DNA from: Clostridiales bacterium
Lineage (GTDB): Bacteria; Bacillota; Clostridia; Saccharofermentanales; Saccharofermentanaceae
Length of the DNA stretch: 64,000 nt
NCBI GenBank assembly: GCA_017615755.1
Contig: JAFZZM010000040.1
Location: 1-64,000 of the forward strand
Direction of reading: 5' to 3'
The notes beneath the pieces are model-generated. The model saw only the letters and a program-made list of their open reading frames with translations. It was not told the DNA's origin and ran no database searches. This document shows, one piece after another, positions 18,195 to 26,133 of the stretch. How positions within the stretch are numbered: position 1 is the stretch's first letter; every line of letters starts with the position of its first letter. The translations under genes and the position numbers were made by a program.

Positions 18195-18231
18195 CAGGCC
18201 CGTAAGTTTACTTGCGGGCCTGTTTATTTTT
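18195..18231 (+). terminator. terminator of the signalling operon
   Basis: A 13-bp stem, CAGGCCCGTAAGT with ACTTGCGGGCCTG (one wobble), is followed by TTTATTTTT. Confidence 0.9.
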
Positions 18232-18286
18232 GTGGAGTCGTGACTCCGTTGAGCGCGCGAGGAACGAAGCGTGCGAAACAAAGAAC

Positions 18287-18303
18287 CACCCGCTATGCGG
18301 GTG
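18287..18303 (+). repeat. left-end palindrome of the IS element
   Basis: CACCCGC pairs with GCGGGTG around a TAT loop. It is followed at once by CGAGTCAAA, which recurs behind a right-side hairpin at 18878-18886. Confidence 0.6.
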
Positions 18304-18327
18304 CGAGTCAAATAGTTATACAAAGAA

Positions 18328-18385
18328 GTCACCTTCCCATATAATCGAGGTGTTCAAGCCAAAGATTACAGAAAAGGAAGGTGAC
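18328..18385 (+). promoter_or_regulatory. long-range stem sequestering the tnpA ribosome binding site
   Basis: GTCACCTTCC (18328-18337) is the perfect reverse complement of GGAAGGTGAC (18376-18385), which contains the Shine-Dalgarno sequence of tnpA. In mRNA a 10-bp stem with a 38-nt loop would hide the site. Salmonella IS200 is known to limit TnpA translation by a similar structure. Confidence 0.65.
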
Positions 18386-18389
18386 CAAG

Positions 18390-18851
18390 ATGGCAAATGC
18401 CAATAACAGTTTAGCTCACACAAAATGGATGTGTAAATATCATATAGTATTCACACCAAAGTACCGCAGAAAGGCAATATTTCACCAGTACAGGGAAAGT
18501 ATCGGAAAAATTCTGAGGCAATTATGCGAGTATAAAGGAGTCGAACTAATAGAAGGCCATTTAATGCCGGATCACGTACATATGCTAGTTAGCATACCAC
18601 TGAAATATTCAGTAGCACAAATCATGGGATATCTAAAAGGAAAGAGTGCGCTAATGATATTCGACAAGCATGCGAATTTAGAGTACAAGTTCGGGAATAG
18701 GCACTTCTGGGCTGAAGGGTACTACGTAAGTACGGTGGGTTTAAATGAGGCGACAATAAAGAAATACATTCAGGATCAGGAAAAACATGATATAGCGATG
18801 GACAAACTGAGTGTGAAGGAATACGAAGACCCTTTTAAGGGTGGCAAGTAA
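18390..18851 (+). CDS. tnpA: IS200/IS605-family Y1 transposase TnpA
   Basis: A 153-residue HUH single-strand DNA transposase that cuts and rejoins the element ends through a covalent tyrosine link. The metal-binding HUH motif is His62-Val-His64 in MPDHVHMLV, and the nucleophile is Tyr126 in IKKYIQDQE. The length is full for the family, so the enzyme looks intact. An in-frame GTG at 18381 lies inside the Shine-Dalgarno sequence AAGGAAGGTG; the ATG at 18390 is correctly spaced and is chosen. Confidence 0.9.
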   Translation: MANANNSLAHTKWMCKYHIVFTPKYRRKAIFHQYRESIGKILRQLCEYKGVELIEGHLMPDHVHMLVSIPLKYSVAQIMGYLKGKSALMIFDKHANLEYKFGNRHFWAEGYYVSTVGLNEATIKKYIQDQEKHDIAMDKLSVKEYEDPFKGGK

Positions 18852-18857
18852 TACGGA

Positions 18858-18998
18858 CGCCCATTTATGGGCGGCTACGAGTCAAAGGCAATACGGCTTG
18901 AACGAATGTGAAAGCCAGCGCCTTGAGGCGCTGGCCGGTAACATAGGCTTATAGCCTTAGTGCAAACCACCCGTTCGACGGGTGGTTATGATTTTTTT
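18858..18998 (+). other. structured right end of the IS element with terminator
   Basis: Four hairpins occur in 130 nt after tnpA: CGCCCAT/ATGGGCG (18858-18873), GCCAGCGCC/GGCGCTGGC (18914-18935), AGGCT/AGCCT (18945-18957), and AACCACCCGT/ACGGGTGGTT (18965-18987). The last is followed by ATGATTTTTTT and can terminate transcription on the + strand. The region may hold a small structured RNA. No gene is seen in 18852-19015. Confidence 0.55.
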
Positions 18999-19015
18999 CT
19001 GTTTCAGGAGGATCT

Positions 19016-19987
19016 TTAATTCGGCGACAACCGGAGTGTCAGAAGTACAAGGTAAATGACCGAGATGGCAACGTGGATGAGAACGAATCTCTCAACCACT
19101 TTCTGGTTGGCCCAGCCCATCTCCTTACGGAAGTGATCATGAAGCGGTGTACGGATACCCTTGAGAGGATCGATCTTCTTTCTCGTAGCACGAAGAACGG
19201 CAAGCTTCAGAAGTGAAGAACCGCCATCGCAGATCAGTGGCAGGCAGATGATGACGTAGGAAAACGGATTGGCCGTGGCCATGGCAAAGAAGGCCAGAAG
19301 CACACCGATCGCCTGCGATCCGGAGTCGCCCATCAGCATCGTGCTCGGGTGACAGTTGAACCAGAGGTACACACCCAGAACGACGAGAAGGTAGAGCATG
19401 ACGTTATTGATCATGCCCGTGTTTAAAGTTATCCAGGTCATCATGAAGAAGGTTGCCGTCGAAATCATGGACATGCTGCCGCAAAGTCCGTCTACGCCGT
19501 CACTGGCATTCGTGAAGTTGATGGAAAGCCAAACGAGGATGGCGGCAAGGACAATGTAGATCGGCATCGGGATCGTGATGCTGAGTCCCAAGGTGAAAAT
19601 GTAAATCGTCCTCGGAAAGAGGAAAGCGGACAAAACTGCGGCGATAAGGGCGACGAAAATATCAGTGGTCGCCTTGGTCATAGCCTTCCAGCAGTGCTTG
19701 TCATCGAGATAGCCGAAAACCGCGGCACAGAGCGCACTAGCGTACATGATGGCGTAACGCTGCGTGATTCTCGTGAAAAGTGCAAGACCGATGATCATGC
19801 ACGGAATAAATATAATACCGGCGCTGGTGGGCTTACCCTTCGCGCTGGCGCCGTCTACGGCAAAAGCTCTGCCGCCGTCAGACGGAAGACGCTTGCTATG
19901 GATTCTTAAAGAAATATATGTCAGGACCAACGTAAACAAGGGACCGATGAGGCTCCAGTATTTCGATGGAAACAGATATGCAAACAA
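19016..19987 (-). CDS. mraY: phospho-N-acetylmuramoyl-pentapeptide-transferase
   Basis: A 323-residue polytopic membrane enzyme joining UDP-MurNAc-pentapeptide to undecaprenyl phosphate to make lipid I. Family motifs present are GKPTSAGIIF, FGYLDD, NFTNASDGVDGL, LMGDSGSQAIG and TPLHDHFRKEMGW followed by VVERF. The HHH motif reads HDH, and NATNxTDG reads NFTNASDG, so it is a divergent member. It is alone, not in a dcw cluster. The start chosen is a TTG at 19987 with GTGGGGGT 7 nt before it; a TTG at 20026 lacks a ribosome binding site. It is transcribed divergently from argS. Confidence 0.85.
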   Translation of the reverse strand: MFAYLFPSKYWSLIGPLFTLVLTYISLRIHSKRLPSDGGRAFAVDGASAKGKPTSAGIIFIPCMIIGLALFTRITQRYAIMYASALCAAVFGYLDDKHCWKAMTKATTDIFVALIAAVLSAFLFPRTIYIFTLGLSITIPMPIYIVLAAILVWLSINFTNASDGVDGLCGSMSMISTATFFMMTWITLNTGMINNVMLYLLVVLGVYLWFNCHPSTMLMGDSGSQAIGVLLAFFAMATANPFSYVIICLPLICDGGSSLLKLAVLRATRKKIDPLKGIRTPLHDHFRKEMGWANQKVVERFVLIHVAISVIYLVLLTLRLSPN

Positions 19988-20034
19988 ACTAAATACCCCC
20001 ACTTTGAAACAGTTCTTTTCAAGCAAAACCTATA

Positions 20035-20064
20035 ATAACACAATTCAAAATAATATAGTATAAT
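20035..20064 (+). promoter_or_regulatory. possible argS promoter
   Basis: ATAACA and TATAAT are 18 bp apart in the A+T-rich gap between divergent mraY and argS. The -35 is weak. Confidence 0.35.
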
Positions 20065-20116
20065 ATACGGACGGGTTACTTTTAACAGAAATGTACTTGA
20101 GATAGGAGACTTTTTC

Positions 20117-21850
20117 ATGGATTTTAGAAAAGCAGTGGCTACAAAGGTTTCAGAAGTTACCGGACTTGATCTTGAGACGGTAAACCGCCTGGTGGAGATC
20201 CCGCCACAAGCAGATATGGGTGATTATGCTTTCCCTTGTTTTGCACTTGCCAAGACGATGCATAAGGCGCCGAACATGATCGCGTCGGATCTTGCTTCCA
20301 ATGAGGCTTTTTCAGCGGACTGGCTTTCCCGTGTGGAGGCTAAGGGACCGTACCTCAATTTCTTTGTAGACCGTGGTGAATATGTACGCGAAGTACTCAG
20401 CGAAGTCCTGAAGGAAGGTCTTACCTATGGTACATCGGACGAGGGTGCCGGAAAGACGGTCGTTGTAGAGTTCTCCTCTCCGAATATTGCTAAGCCGTTC
20501 CATGTAGGTCACGCATTTACCACTATCCTGGGTCATTCTTTGTCCCGTATCTATGAGAAGCTCGGTTATAAGGTCGTCAGAATGAACCATCTCGGCGATT
20601 ACGGTACACAGTTTGGTAAGCTGATCACGGCTTTCCGTCTCTGGGGCGATGAGCAGGCACTGGAGCAGAATGCGATCGATGAGCTTTTGCGAATTTACGT
20701 TAAATTCCATGAAGAAGAGAAGAAAGATCCTTCTCTGACAACATCTGCTCGTGAAAACTTTAAGAAACTGGAAGACGGATGCGAGGAAGAAGTCGCACTG
20801 TGGACACGTTTCAGAGATCTGTCCCTCAAGGAGTTCCAGATCCTTTACGACCGTATGGGCGTAACTTTTGACAACTATAACGGTGAGAGCTACTACAGCT
20901 CGAAGATCCCGGCTATCGTTGATATGCTCCGTGATAAGGGCCTTCTGGTAGAAAGCGAAGGCGCTCAGGTTGTTATGCTGGAAGACAAAAAACTTCCGCC
21001 TTGCATCATCCTGAAGTCTGACGGAACGACGATCTACGCGTCCCGTGACCTTGCTGCCGCGAAGTACCGTTATGACGAGTATCACTTCGATAAGAACATC
21101 TATGTGGTTGGTCTTCCGCAGGCGTTGCATTTCCAGCAGGTGTTTGCCGTACTGGAGAAAGCGGGCATGCCTTTTGCCAAGAACTGTGAACATGTCGGCT
21201 TTGGTCTGGTCAAGTTCCAGAACATGAAGTTCAGTACACGTGAAGGTAATATCGTTACTCTCGAAGATCTCCTCAATGAGAGTGTGGCAAAGACATACGA
21301 GATCATTAAGACCAATGCCGAGACAAGAAACTCGGATCTGAGTGAAGAAGAACTGCATAACATTGCCGAGAAGGTCGGTCTGGGCGCAGTCATCTATACA
21401 TATGTGAAGGCCGGAAGAGAAAGAGATATCGTATTCTCCTGGGATACGATGCTCGACTTCGAAGGTGATACTGCTCCGTATCTTATCTATACCTACGCAA
21501 GAACCAAGTCGATCCTGCGTAAGGCCCTCGCAAGCGGTATTTCTCCAGCGGAGACGGGAAGTGCTCTTCTGAAGAAACTTTCCGGCGACGAGGAATTTGC
21601 CTGCGTGAAGATGATCGCAGACCTGCCGGATGCAATTAAGAAAGCCGCTTCCAGCAATGAGCCGTTCATGATCTCACGTGCGGTAAGCGGAATCGCCAGA
21701 GCTTTTAACCGTTTCTACAACAACTGCTCGATTCTTTCCGGCGATGACGAGGAACTGAAAGTAGCACGTCTGGCACTTTGTCAGAGTGTATGTGATTGTA
21801 TTGAGCTGGGAACATACCTCCTGGGTATTTCCGTAGTAGATCAGATGTGA
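20117..21850 (+). CDS. argS: arginyl-tRNA synthetase
   Basis: A 577-residue class I synthetase charging tRNA-Arg. The N-terminal tRNA D-loop-binding domain (residues 1-90) is followed by the ATP site HVGH at 129-132 (HIGH motif). The second motif reads MKFSTREGNIV in the KMSKS place, the usual ArgRS variant. A C-terminal helical anticodon domain shows APYLIYTYAR and ISRAVSGIARAFNRFY. AGGAG lies upstream of the ATG. It starts a run of closely spaced + strand housekeeping genes that reaches rdgB. Confidence 0.95.
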   Translation: MDFRKAVATKVSEVTGLDLETVNRLVEIPPQADMGDYAFPCFALAKTMHKAPNMIASDLASNEAFSADWLSRVEAKGPYLNFFVDRGEYVREVLSEVLKEGLTYGTSDEGAGKTVVVEFSSPNIAKPFHVGHAFTTILGHSLSRIYEKLGYKVVRMNHLGDYGTQFGKLITAFRLWGDEQALEQNAIDELLRIYVKFHEEEKKDPSLTTSARENFKKLEDGCEEEVALWTRFRDLSLKEFQILYDRMGVTFDNYNGESYYSSKIPAIVDMLRDKGLLVESEGAQVVMLEDKKLPPCIILKSDGTTIYASRDLAAAKYRYDEYHFDKNIYVVGLPQALHFQQVFAVLEKAGMPFAKNCEHVGFGLVKFQNMKFSTREGNIVTLEDLLNESVAKTYEIIKTNAETRNSDLSEEELHNIAEKVGLGAVIYTYVKAGRERDIVFSWDTMLDFEGDTAPYLIYTYARTKSILRKALASGISPAETGSALLKKLSGDEEFACVKMIADLPDAIKKAASSNEPFMISRAVSGIARAFNRFYNNCSILSGDDEELKVARLALCQSVCDCIELGTYLLGISVVDQM

Positions 21851-21870
21851 TCTTAAAAACGAGGTAGACA

Positions 21871-23574
21871 ATGTCGGATGATAACATGAAAATGCCGAAG
21901 TTTTCGGAGATTGAATACAAAAGACCTTCTGTCGAGCATTTCCGGGAATGTGCCATGAGTACAAGACTGAAGCTTATGACAGCAAGAGACCCGGAAGTCG
22001 TGGAATCAGCCATTATGGCATTTCAACGAGAGATGAGTGCTTTTGACACGGCATTTACGATCTGCATGATCCGGCATGATCTTGATACTTCTGACGAGTT
22101 CTTCAACAGTGAGATGGATTTCTTTGAAGAGAATTATCCCGTCATTTCAGATCTTTCCGCGGGTGTATATACTGCACTTCTGCATTCGGAGATCCGTCCG
22201 CAGCTTGAAGAAAAGTTCGGTACCATGATCTTCCGTAAGACCCAGAACCAGCGCGATATCGTCAGCAGTGAAGTGCTGGATCTTCTCGCGGAAGAGAGCT
22301 CACTGGAGAATGATTACAGCCAGATCCTTTCGGAGGCGGACATCCTCTTTAAGGGATCCCATAATACGATTTCCACCATGACACCGTTCCTGGAATCGAC
22401 GAACCGTGCCGAGCGAAAGAAGGCACACCGTGCGGTTTCGGATTACTATGCGGCCCAGAAGCCGAAGTTCGATGAGATCTACGATAAGATGGTGAAGATC
22501 CGTACGGAGATCGCTCATAAGCTCGGATACAAGGATTTTGTGGAACTGGGATATAAGCGTATGGAGCGTTATGACTATAACGAAGAGATGGTCAAAGAGT
22601 TCCGCGACAATGTGGTGAAGTATATCGTTCCGCTTACTTCGGAGATCAGACGTCTCCAGAAGAATCGTCTGGAAGTAGATCATCTTTACTATTACGATCT
22701 GCCTTGCCTGTTCGTGCATGGAAATCCGGTTCCGGTGATCCCGCAGAGCGAGTATTTCGAGACCGGATCCAAGATGTTTGCGCAGATGTTCGATAAGGAG
22801 CCGAGTTTCTTCCAGGTATTGGGCGAACATGATTTTATGGATCTTTTCTCGCGTCAGAATAAGTCAACCGGCGGGTATTGTGCGTCGCTTCTTGATTACG
22901 GTATCCCGTTCGTACTTATGAATGCCAATAGCACGTCCGATGATGTGGCCACCATGGTGCATGAGTCGGGTCATGCGTATGCGGCGCTTCGCAGTATTGA
23001 CTCTTCGCAGTTTATCGAGTGTCTGTCTCCGACGCTGGAAGCCTGTGAGATCCATTCAACGGCGATGGAGTATCTTTCTTACCCGTATATGGAGATGTTC
23101 TTCAAAGAACATGCCGATGCATATCGTGAGCAGCATATGACACTTGCACTCCTTTTCCTTCCGTATGGATGCCTGGTCGATGAATACCAGCACGTGGTCT
23201 ATAAGAATCCGGATATGACGCCGGAAGAGCGCCATGCTGCATGGAGAGAACTGGAGAAGAAGTACCAGCCGGATATCGATTACGATGGAGACGAGTTCTA
23301 TAACAAGGGTGGCGCCTGGATGAAGAAAGAGCATATCTTTACTTCACCGTTCTACTATATCGATTATTGTCTGGCACAGGTCTGCGCTTTGCAGATCTGG
23401 GATATTTCCAGAAAGAATCGAAAGAAGGCCATGAGCATCTATGACCATCTTTGCACTGAAGGCGGAACAAAGACGCTGATCGATCTCGTGGAGGGAGCAG
23501 GCCTCGAATCTCCGTTCTCGCTGGATGTGATGAAGAAGATTGCTTATCAGGTCTGTGATTATCTGAATCTATGA
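21871..23574 (+). CDS. M3-family oligoendopeptidase (PepF type)
   Basis: A 567-residue cytoplasmic zinc peptidase that cuts short peptides. The zinc motif HESGHAY lies near residue 364, with the downstream ligand Glu in CEIHSTAMEYLSYP. The N-terminal helical part and the C-terminal ICDYLNL-like end fit the M3 fold. GAGG lies before the ATG, 20 bp after argS. It overlaps the methyltransferase gene by 4 nt (ATGA), so translation is coupled. Confidence 0.9.
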   Translation: MSDDNMKMPKFSEIEYKRPSVEHFRECAMSTRLKLMTARDPEVVESAIMAFQREMSAFDTAFTICMIRHDLDTSDEFFNSEMDFFEENYPVISDLSAGVYTALLHSEIRPQLEEKFGTMIFRKTQNQRDIVSSEVLDLLAEESSLENDYSQILSEADILFKGSHNTISTMTPFLESTNRAERKKAHRAVSDYYAAQKPKFDEIYDKMVKIRTEIAHKLGYKDFVELGYKRMERYDYNEEMVKEFRDNVVKYIVPLTSEIRRLQKNRLEVDHLYYYDLPCLFVHGNPVPVIPQSEYFETGSKMFAQMFDKEPSFFQVLGEHDFMDLFSRQNKSTGGYCASLLDYGIPFVLMNANSTSDDVATMVHESGHAYAALRSIDSSQFIECLSPTLEACEIHSTAMEYLSYPYMEMFFKEHADAYREQHMTLALLFLPYGCLVDEYQHVVYKNPDMTPEERHAAWRELEKKYQPDIDYDGDEFYNKGGAWMKKEHIFTSPFYYIDYCLAQVCALQIWDISRKNRKKAMSIYDHLCTEGGTKTLIDLVEGAGLESPFSLDVMKKIAYQVCDYLNL

Positions 23575-25004
23575 AGCTTCCGGAGTCGTTTCAAAAACGG
23601 ATGAGTGCTTACTTTTCTGAGCGCGGGCTCCAATCTGAGGAGACGGCGTTCTGGGAGTCCTATGAAAAAGCGCCTCTCCACGGTATCCGCTGGAACCGTT
23701 TAAAGATCAGCGCTTCCGATTACGATTCCAGGATGAAAGCACTTGATCTTCCGTCCGATCCGGTTTCCTGGTGTGACGGTGGTTTCTATACGCCTGATAT
23801 TTCTCTTGGAAGAGAACCTTATTACCATGCCGGTGCATACTATATCCAGGAACCTAGTGCCATGCTTCCTGCTTCCGTTCTGGGAACCAGGCCGGGCGAG
23901 TTCGTGCTGGATATGTGTGCCGCTCCGGGCGGAAAAGCGACGCGCATTGCCGAAGACCTGAAAGGACAGGGACTTCTTATTGCCAATGAGATCAATACAG
24001 AACGTTCCCGAGCATTGCTTCGAAACCTCGAGCGTGCCGGCGCGTCGAACGTCGTGATCCTGAATGAAAACCCGAAGAATATGGTGAAGAACTTCCAGTG
24101 CTTTTTCGACAGGATCATTATCGATGCACCTTGTTCAGGAGAAGGCATGTTCCGAAGAGATCCTTTTGCTCCGAAGAGCTGGGAGAAGTTCGGACCTGCG
24201 TCCTGCGTACCGATTCAGAAGGAGATCCTGGGCTATGCAGATGCGATGCTGCGTCCGGGTGGAAACCTGGTTTACTCGACCTGTACATTCTGTGAAGAAG
24301 AAAACGAGAAGCAGATACTGGGATTCCTGGAGGAACACCCGGATTATGAAGTGGTCCTGCATCCGGAACTGACTGACGTTTCCCACGATGAGAACGGCAT
24401 GATGCGTATCTGGCCGCACAGAACAAGAGGCGAAGGCCATTTCTGTGTGCATCTTCGAAAGAAGGGGGAGGCCGGTGATGCCGACGAGAGAAAGACCGAG
24501 AAGAATCCTTCTTCGAGCAATTTCACGTTCGTAAAAGCCAGAGAATGCTTCGAGTCCTTCATGAAGGGCCTGCTTTCTGATAAATATATAGAAGAATATG
24601 TATCCGCGATCAAGACGGATTTTGTTCTGCATAAAGATAAAGTACATATGCTGCCTGTGTCCGAGACGCTTTTCCGAGGACTGAAAGTCGTCAAGATGGG
24701 CGCTTTCCCCGGAGAAATCAAGGAAACAGCGAAGGGAAGAGTCTTCACTCCATCGCAGGCATTGGCGCTCGAGCTGACAAGAGAGAAGATCAAGAAATCG
24801 CGTTTCTTGTCTTTAGGAAGAGACGACGAGCGGCTTCTTCGCTACCTGCGCTGTGAGACGATCATGTTGAAGGAAGAAGAGCAGGAGATATTAGATGACG
24901 GCGAGTACATCGTCGTGGCCTGCGAAGATTTCCCGCTCGGCTTCGGCAAGACGCAGGGGAGTACGATCAAGAACGCCTACCCGAAGGCATGGCGCTTAGT
25001 ATAA
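23571..25004 (+). CDS. NOP2/Sun (RsmF-type) rRNA cytosine-5 methyltransferase
   Basis: A 477-residue SAM-dependent RNA m5C methyltransferase. Motif I is DMCAAPGGKA, the catalytic motif IV is IDAPCSGEGMFRRDP with Cys near 188, and motif VI VYSTCTF holds the second Cys that releases the product. The GEGMFR variant is typical of RsmF and YebU proteins acting on 16S rRNA. The C-terminal third (TFVKARECFESF onward) matches the extra PUA-like domain of RsmF. It is translationally coupled to the peptidase upstream and followed by rdgB after 10 bp. Confidence 0.85.
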   Translation: MKLPESFQKRMSAYFSERGLQSEETAFWESYEKAPLHGIRWNRLKISASDYDSRMKALDLPSDPVSWCDGGFYTPDISLGREPYYHAGAYYIQEPSAMLPASVLGTRPGEFVLDMCAAPGGKATRIAEDLKGQGLLIANEINTERSRALLRNLERAGASNVVILNENPKNMVKNFQCFFDRIIIDAPCSGEGMFRRDPFAPKSWEKFGPASCVPIQKEILGYADAMLRPGGNLVYSTCTFCEEENEKQILGFLEEHPDYEVVLHPELTDVSHDENGMMRIWPHRTRGEGHFCVHLRKKGEAGDADERKTEKNPSSSNFTFVKARECFESFMKGLLSDKYIEEYVSAIKTDFVLHKDKVHMLPVSETLFRGLKVVKMGAFPGEIKETAKGRVFTPSQALALELTREKIKKSRFLSLGRDDERLLRYLRCETIMLKEEEQEILDDGEYIVVACEDFPLGFGKTQGSTIKNAYPKAWRLV

Positions 25005-25014
25005 GGAGGAAACG

Positions 25015-25602
25015 ATGGAACGTTTTTTGGTTGCAAGCAAGAATAAGGATAAGATTCATGAGATCTCCGAGATCCTGGCGGAGTGCCCGTTCGAGATCGT
25101 CGGCATGGAGAATATCGGTATCCATACAGATGTAGTGGAAGATGCGGATTCGTTCCAGGGTAATGCACTTCTTAAGGCCAAGGCGATCCACGATCAGGTC
25201 GGCGGATATGTCATGGCCGATGATTCCGGACTTTGCATCGATGCGCTCGATGGCGCGCCGGGAATCTATTCCTCCCGCTTCTGTGGCGAAGATTCAACAT
25301 ATCAGGAGAAGTTTGAGAAGATCTGGGAGATGCTCAAGGACGTTCCGAAGGAACAGTGGACCGCGCATTTCGTATGCGCTATCGCTGTGATCCGTCCGGA
25401 CGGCAGTCATTTTGTCGTGCAGGAGCAGTGCGATGGCGTGCTTCTCGACAGTCCGCGTGGAGATAACGGATTCGGGTACGACCCGATCTTCTATGTGCCG
25501 GAAATCGGCAAGACCACCGCAGAGATCTCCGATGAAGAAAAGAATGCGATCAGCCACCGCGGTAAGGCTCTTCGTTCCATGCTTGCCATTTTGAAAGAAT
25601 AA
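25015..25602 (+). CDS. rdgB: XTP/dITP diphosphatase (Ham1 family)
   Basis: A 195-residue nucleotide pool cleaner that hydrolyses dITP, dXTP and ITP to monophosphates, preventing their use in DNA and RNA. The family pattern is complete: LVASKNKDKIHEI at the start, SFQGNALLKAKA, ADDSGLCIDALDGAPGIYSSRF-type core with the metal Asp, GDNGFGYDPIF, and NAISHRGKAL near the end. AAGGAGG precedes the ATG. The next promoter overlaps its 3' end. Confidence 0.95.
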   Translation: MERFLVASKNKDKIHEISEILAECPFEIVGMENIGIHTDVVEDADSFQGNALLKAKAIHDQVGGYVMADDSGLCIDALDGAPGIYSSRFCGEDSTYQEKFEKIWEMLKDVPKEQWTAHFVCAIAVIRPDGSHFVVQEQCDGVLLDSPRGDNGFGYDPIFYVPEIGKTTAEISDEEKNAISHRGKALRSMLAILKE

Positions 25603-25611
25603 TGTTATACT
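25583..25611 (+). promoter_or_regulatory. promoter of the pheB-hom pair
   Basis: TTGCCA and TATACT are 17 bp apart with TGT before the -10. The leader carries an inverted repeat CAAGTGT (25624-25630) / ACACTTG (25644-25650) that could form a hairpin. Confidence 0.6.
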
Positions 25612-25683
25612 TTCCTCCGTGCACAAGTGTACACGCACCGCGGACACTTGATGCAGGAAGATTTCTTTCAAAAGAGGCCGTAT

Positions 25684-26127
25684 ATGTCTGAAAACAACGA
25701 CTATTTACTTGTAAAAGCGGACGTTTTGCCTGAAGTGTTTGTTAAGGTAATGGAGGCTAAGCGCCTTCTGAATTCCGGAAAAGCACTTTCTGTTAATGAG
25801 GCCGTAAAAATGGTTTCACTTTCCCGTAGTGCCTATTACAAGTATAAGGATGCGGTAATGCCTTTTTATGAGACAAGTCAGGGAAAGATCGTGACCTTGA
25901 TCGTTGCGGTCGAAAACTTCCCGGGTATCCTGGCCGGCATTATTCAGTGTATCGCCTTCGTTAAAGGAAATATCCTCACGATCAATCAGAATATTCCAAT
26001 CAATGGACTTGCTGATGTTTCGGTTTCCATGGAGACCGATCGCATGACGGAGTCCATCGACGTGTTGATCAAAGAGGTACAGAATATTCCGGGAGTTCGA
26101 TCCTGCAGAATCATGGCTAGGGAGTGA
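25684..26127 (+). CDS. ACT-domain protein, PheB-like
   Basis: A 147-residue protein of the PheB/UPF0735 type. The N-terminal half is a helical DNA-binding-like region (NEAVKMVSLSRSAYYKYKD). The C-terminal half is an ACT domain (GKIVTLIVAVENFPGILAGI, then GNILTINQNIP) that usually binds an amino acid. It precedes hom by 6 bp, as PheB-like genes often do, so it probably responds to an aspartate-family amino acid; this is inferred. The ATG at 25684 follows AAGAGG; upstream ATGs at 25627 and 25651 have no ribosome binding site. Confidence 0.8.
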   Translation: MSENNDYLLVKADVLPEVFVKVMEAKRLLNSGKALSVNEAVKMVSLSRSAYYKYKDAVMPFYETSQGKIVTLIVAVENFPGILAGIIQCIAFVKGNILTINQNIPINGLADVSVSMETDRMTESIDVLIKEVQNIPGVRSCRIMARE

Positions 26128-26133
26128 TCTTAT

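Larger units (their letters stand above)
18234..18998 (+). mobile_element. IS200-type insertion sequence, tnpA only
   Basis: One Y1 transposase gene is flanked by palindromes and has no tnpB. Left side: GGAGTC/GACTCC (18234-18247) and CACCCGC/GCGGGTG (18287-18303). Right side: AACCACCCGT/ACGGGTGGTT (18965-18987). Both outer hairpins share CCACCCG. The element lies between the signalling operon terminator and convergent mraY, so it interrupts no gene. Exact ends are not determinable by eye because this family makes no target duplication. Confidence 0.75.

Noticed and set aside
18858..18998. Omega RNA of a TnpB system
   Set aside because: There is no tnpB gene or fragment beside it; the hairpins are kept as a structured IS end only.
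20003..20116. T-box leader in front of argS
   Set aside because: The gap is too short and shows no specifier stem or terminator-antiterminator pair.
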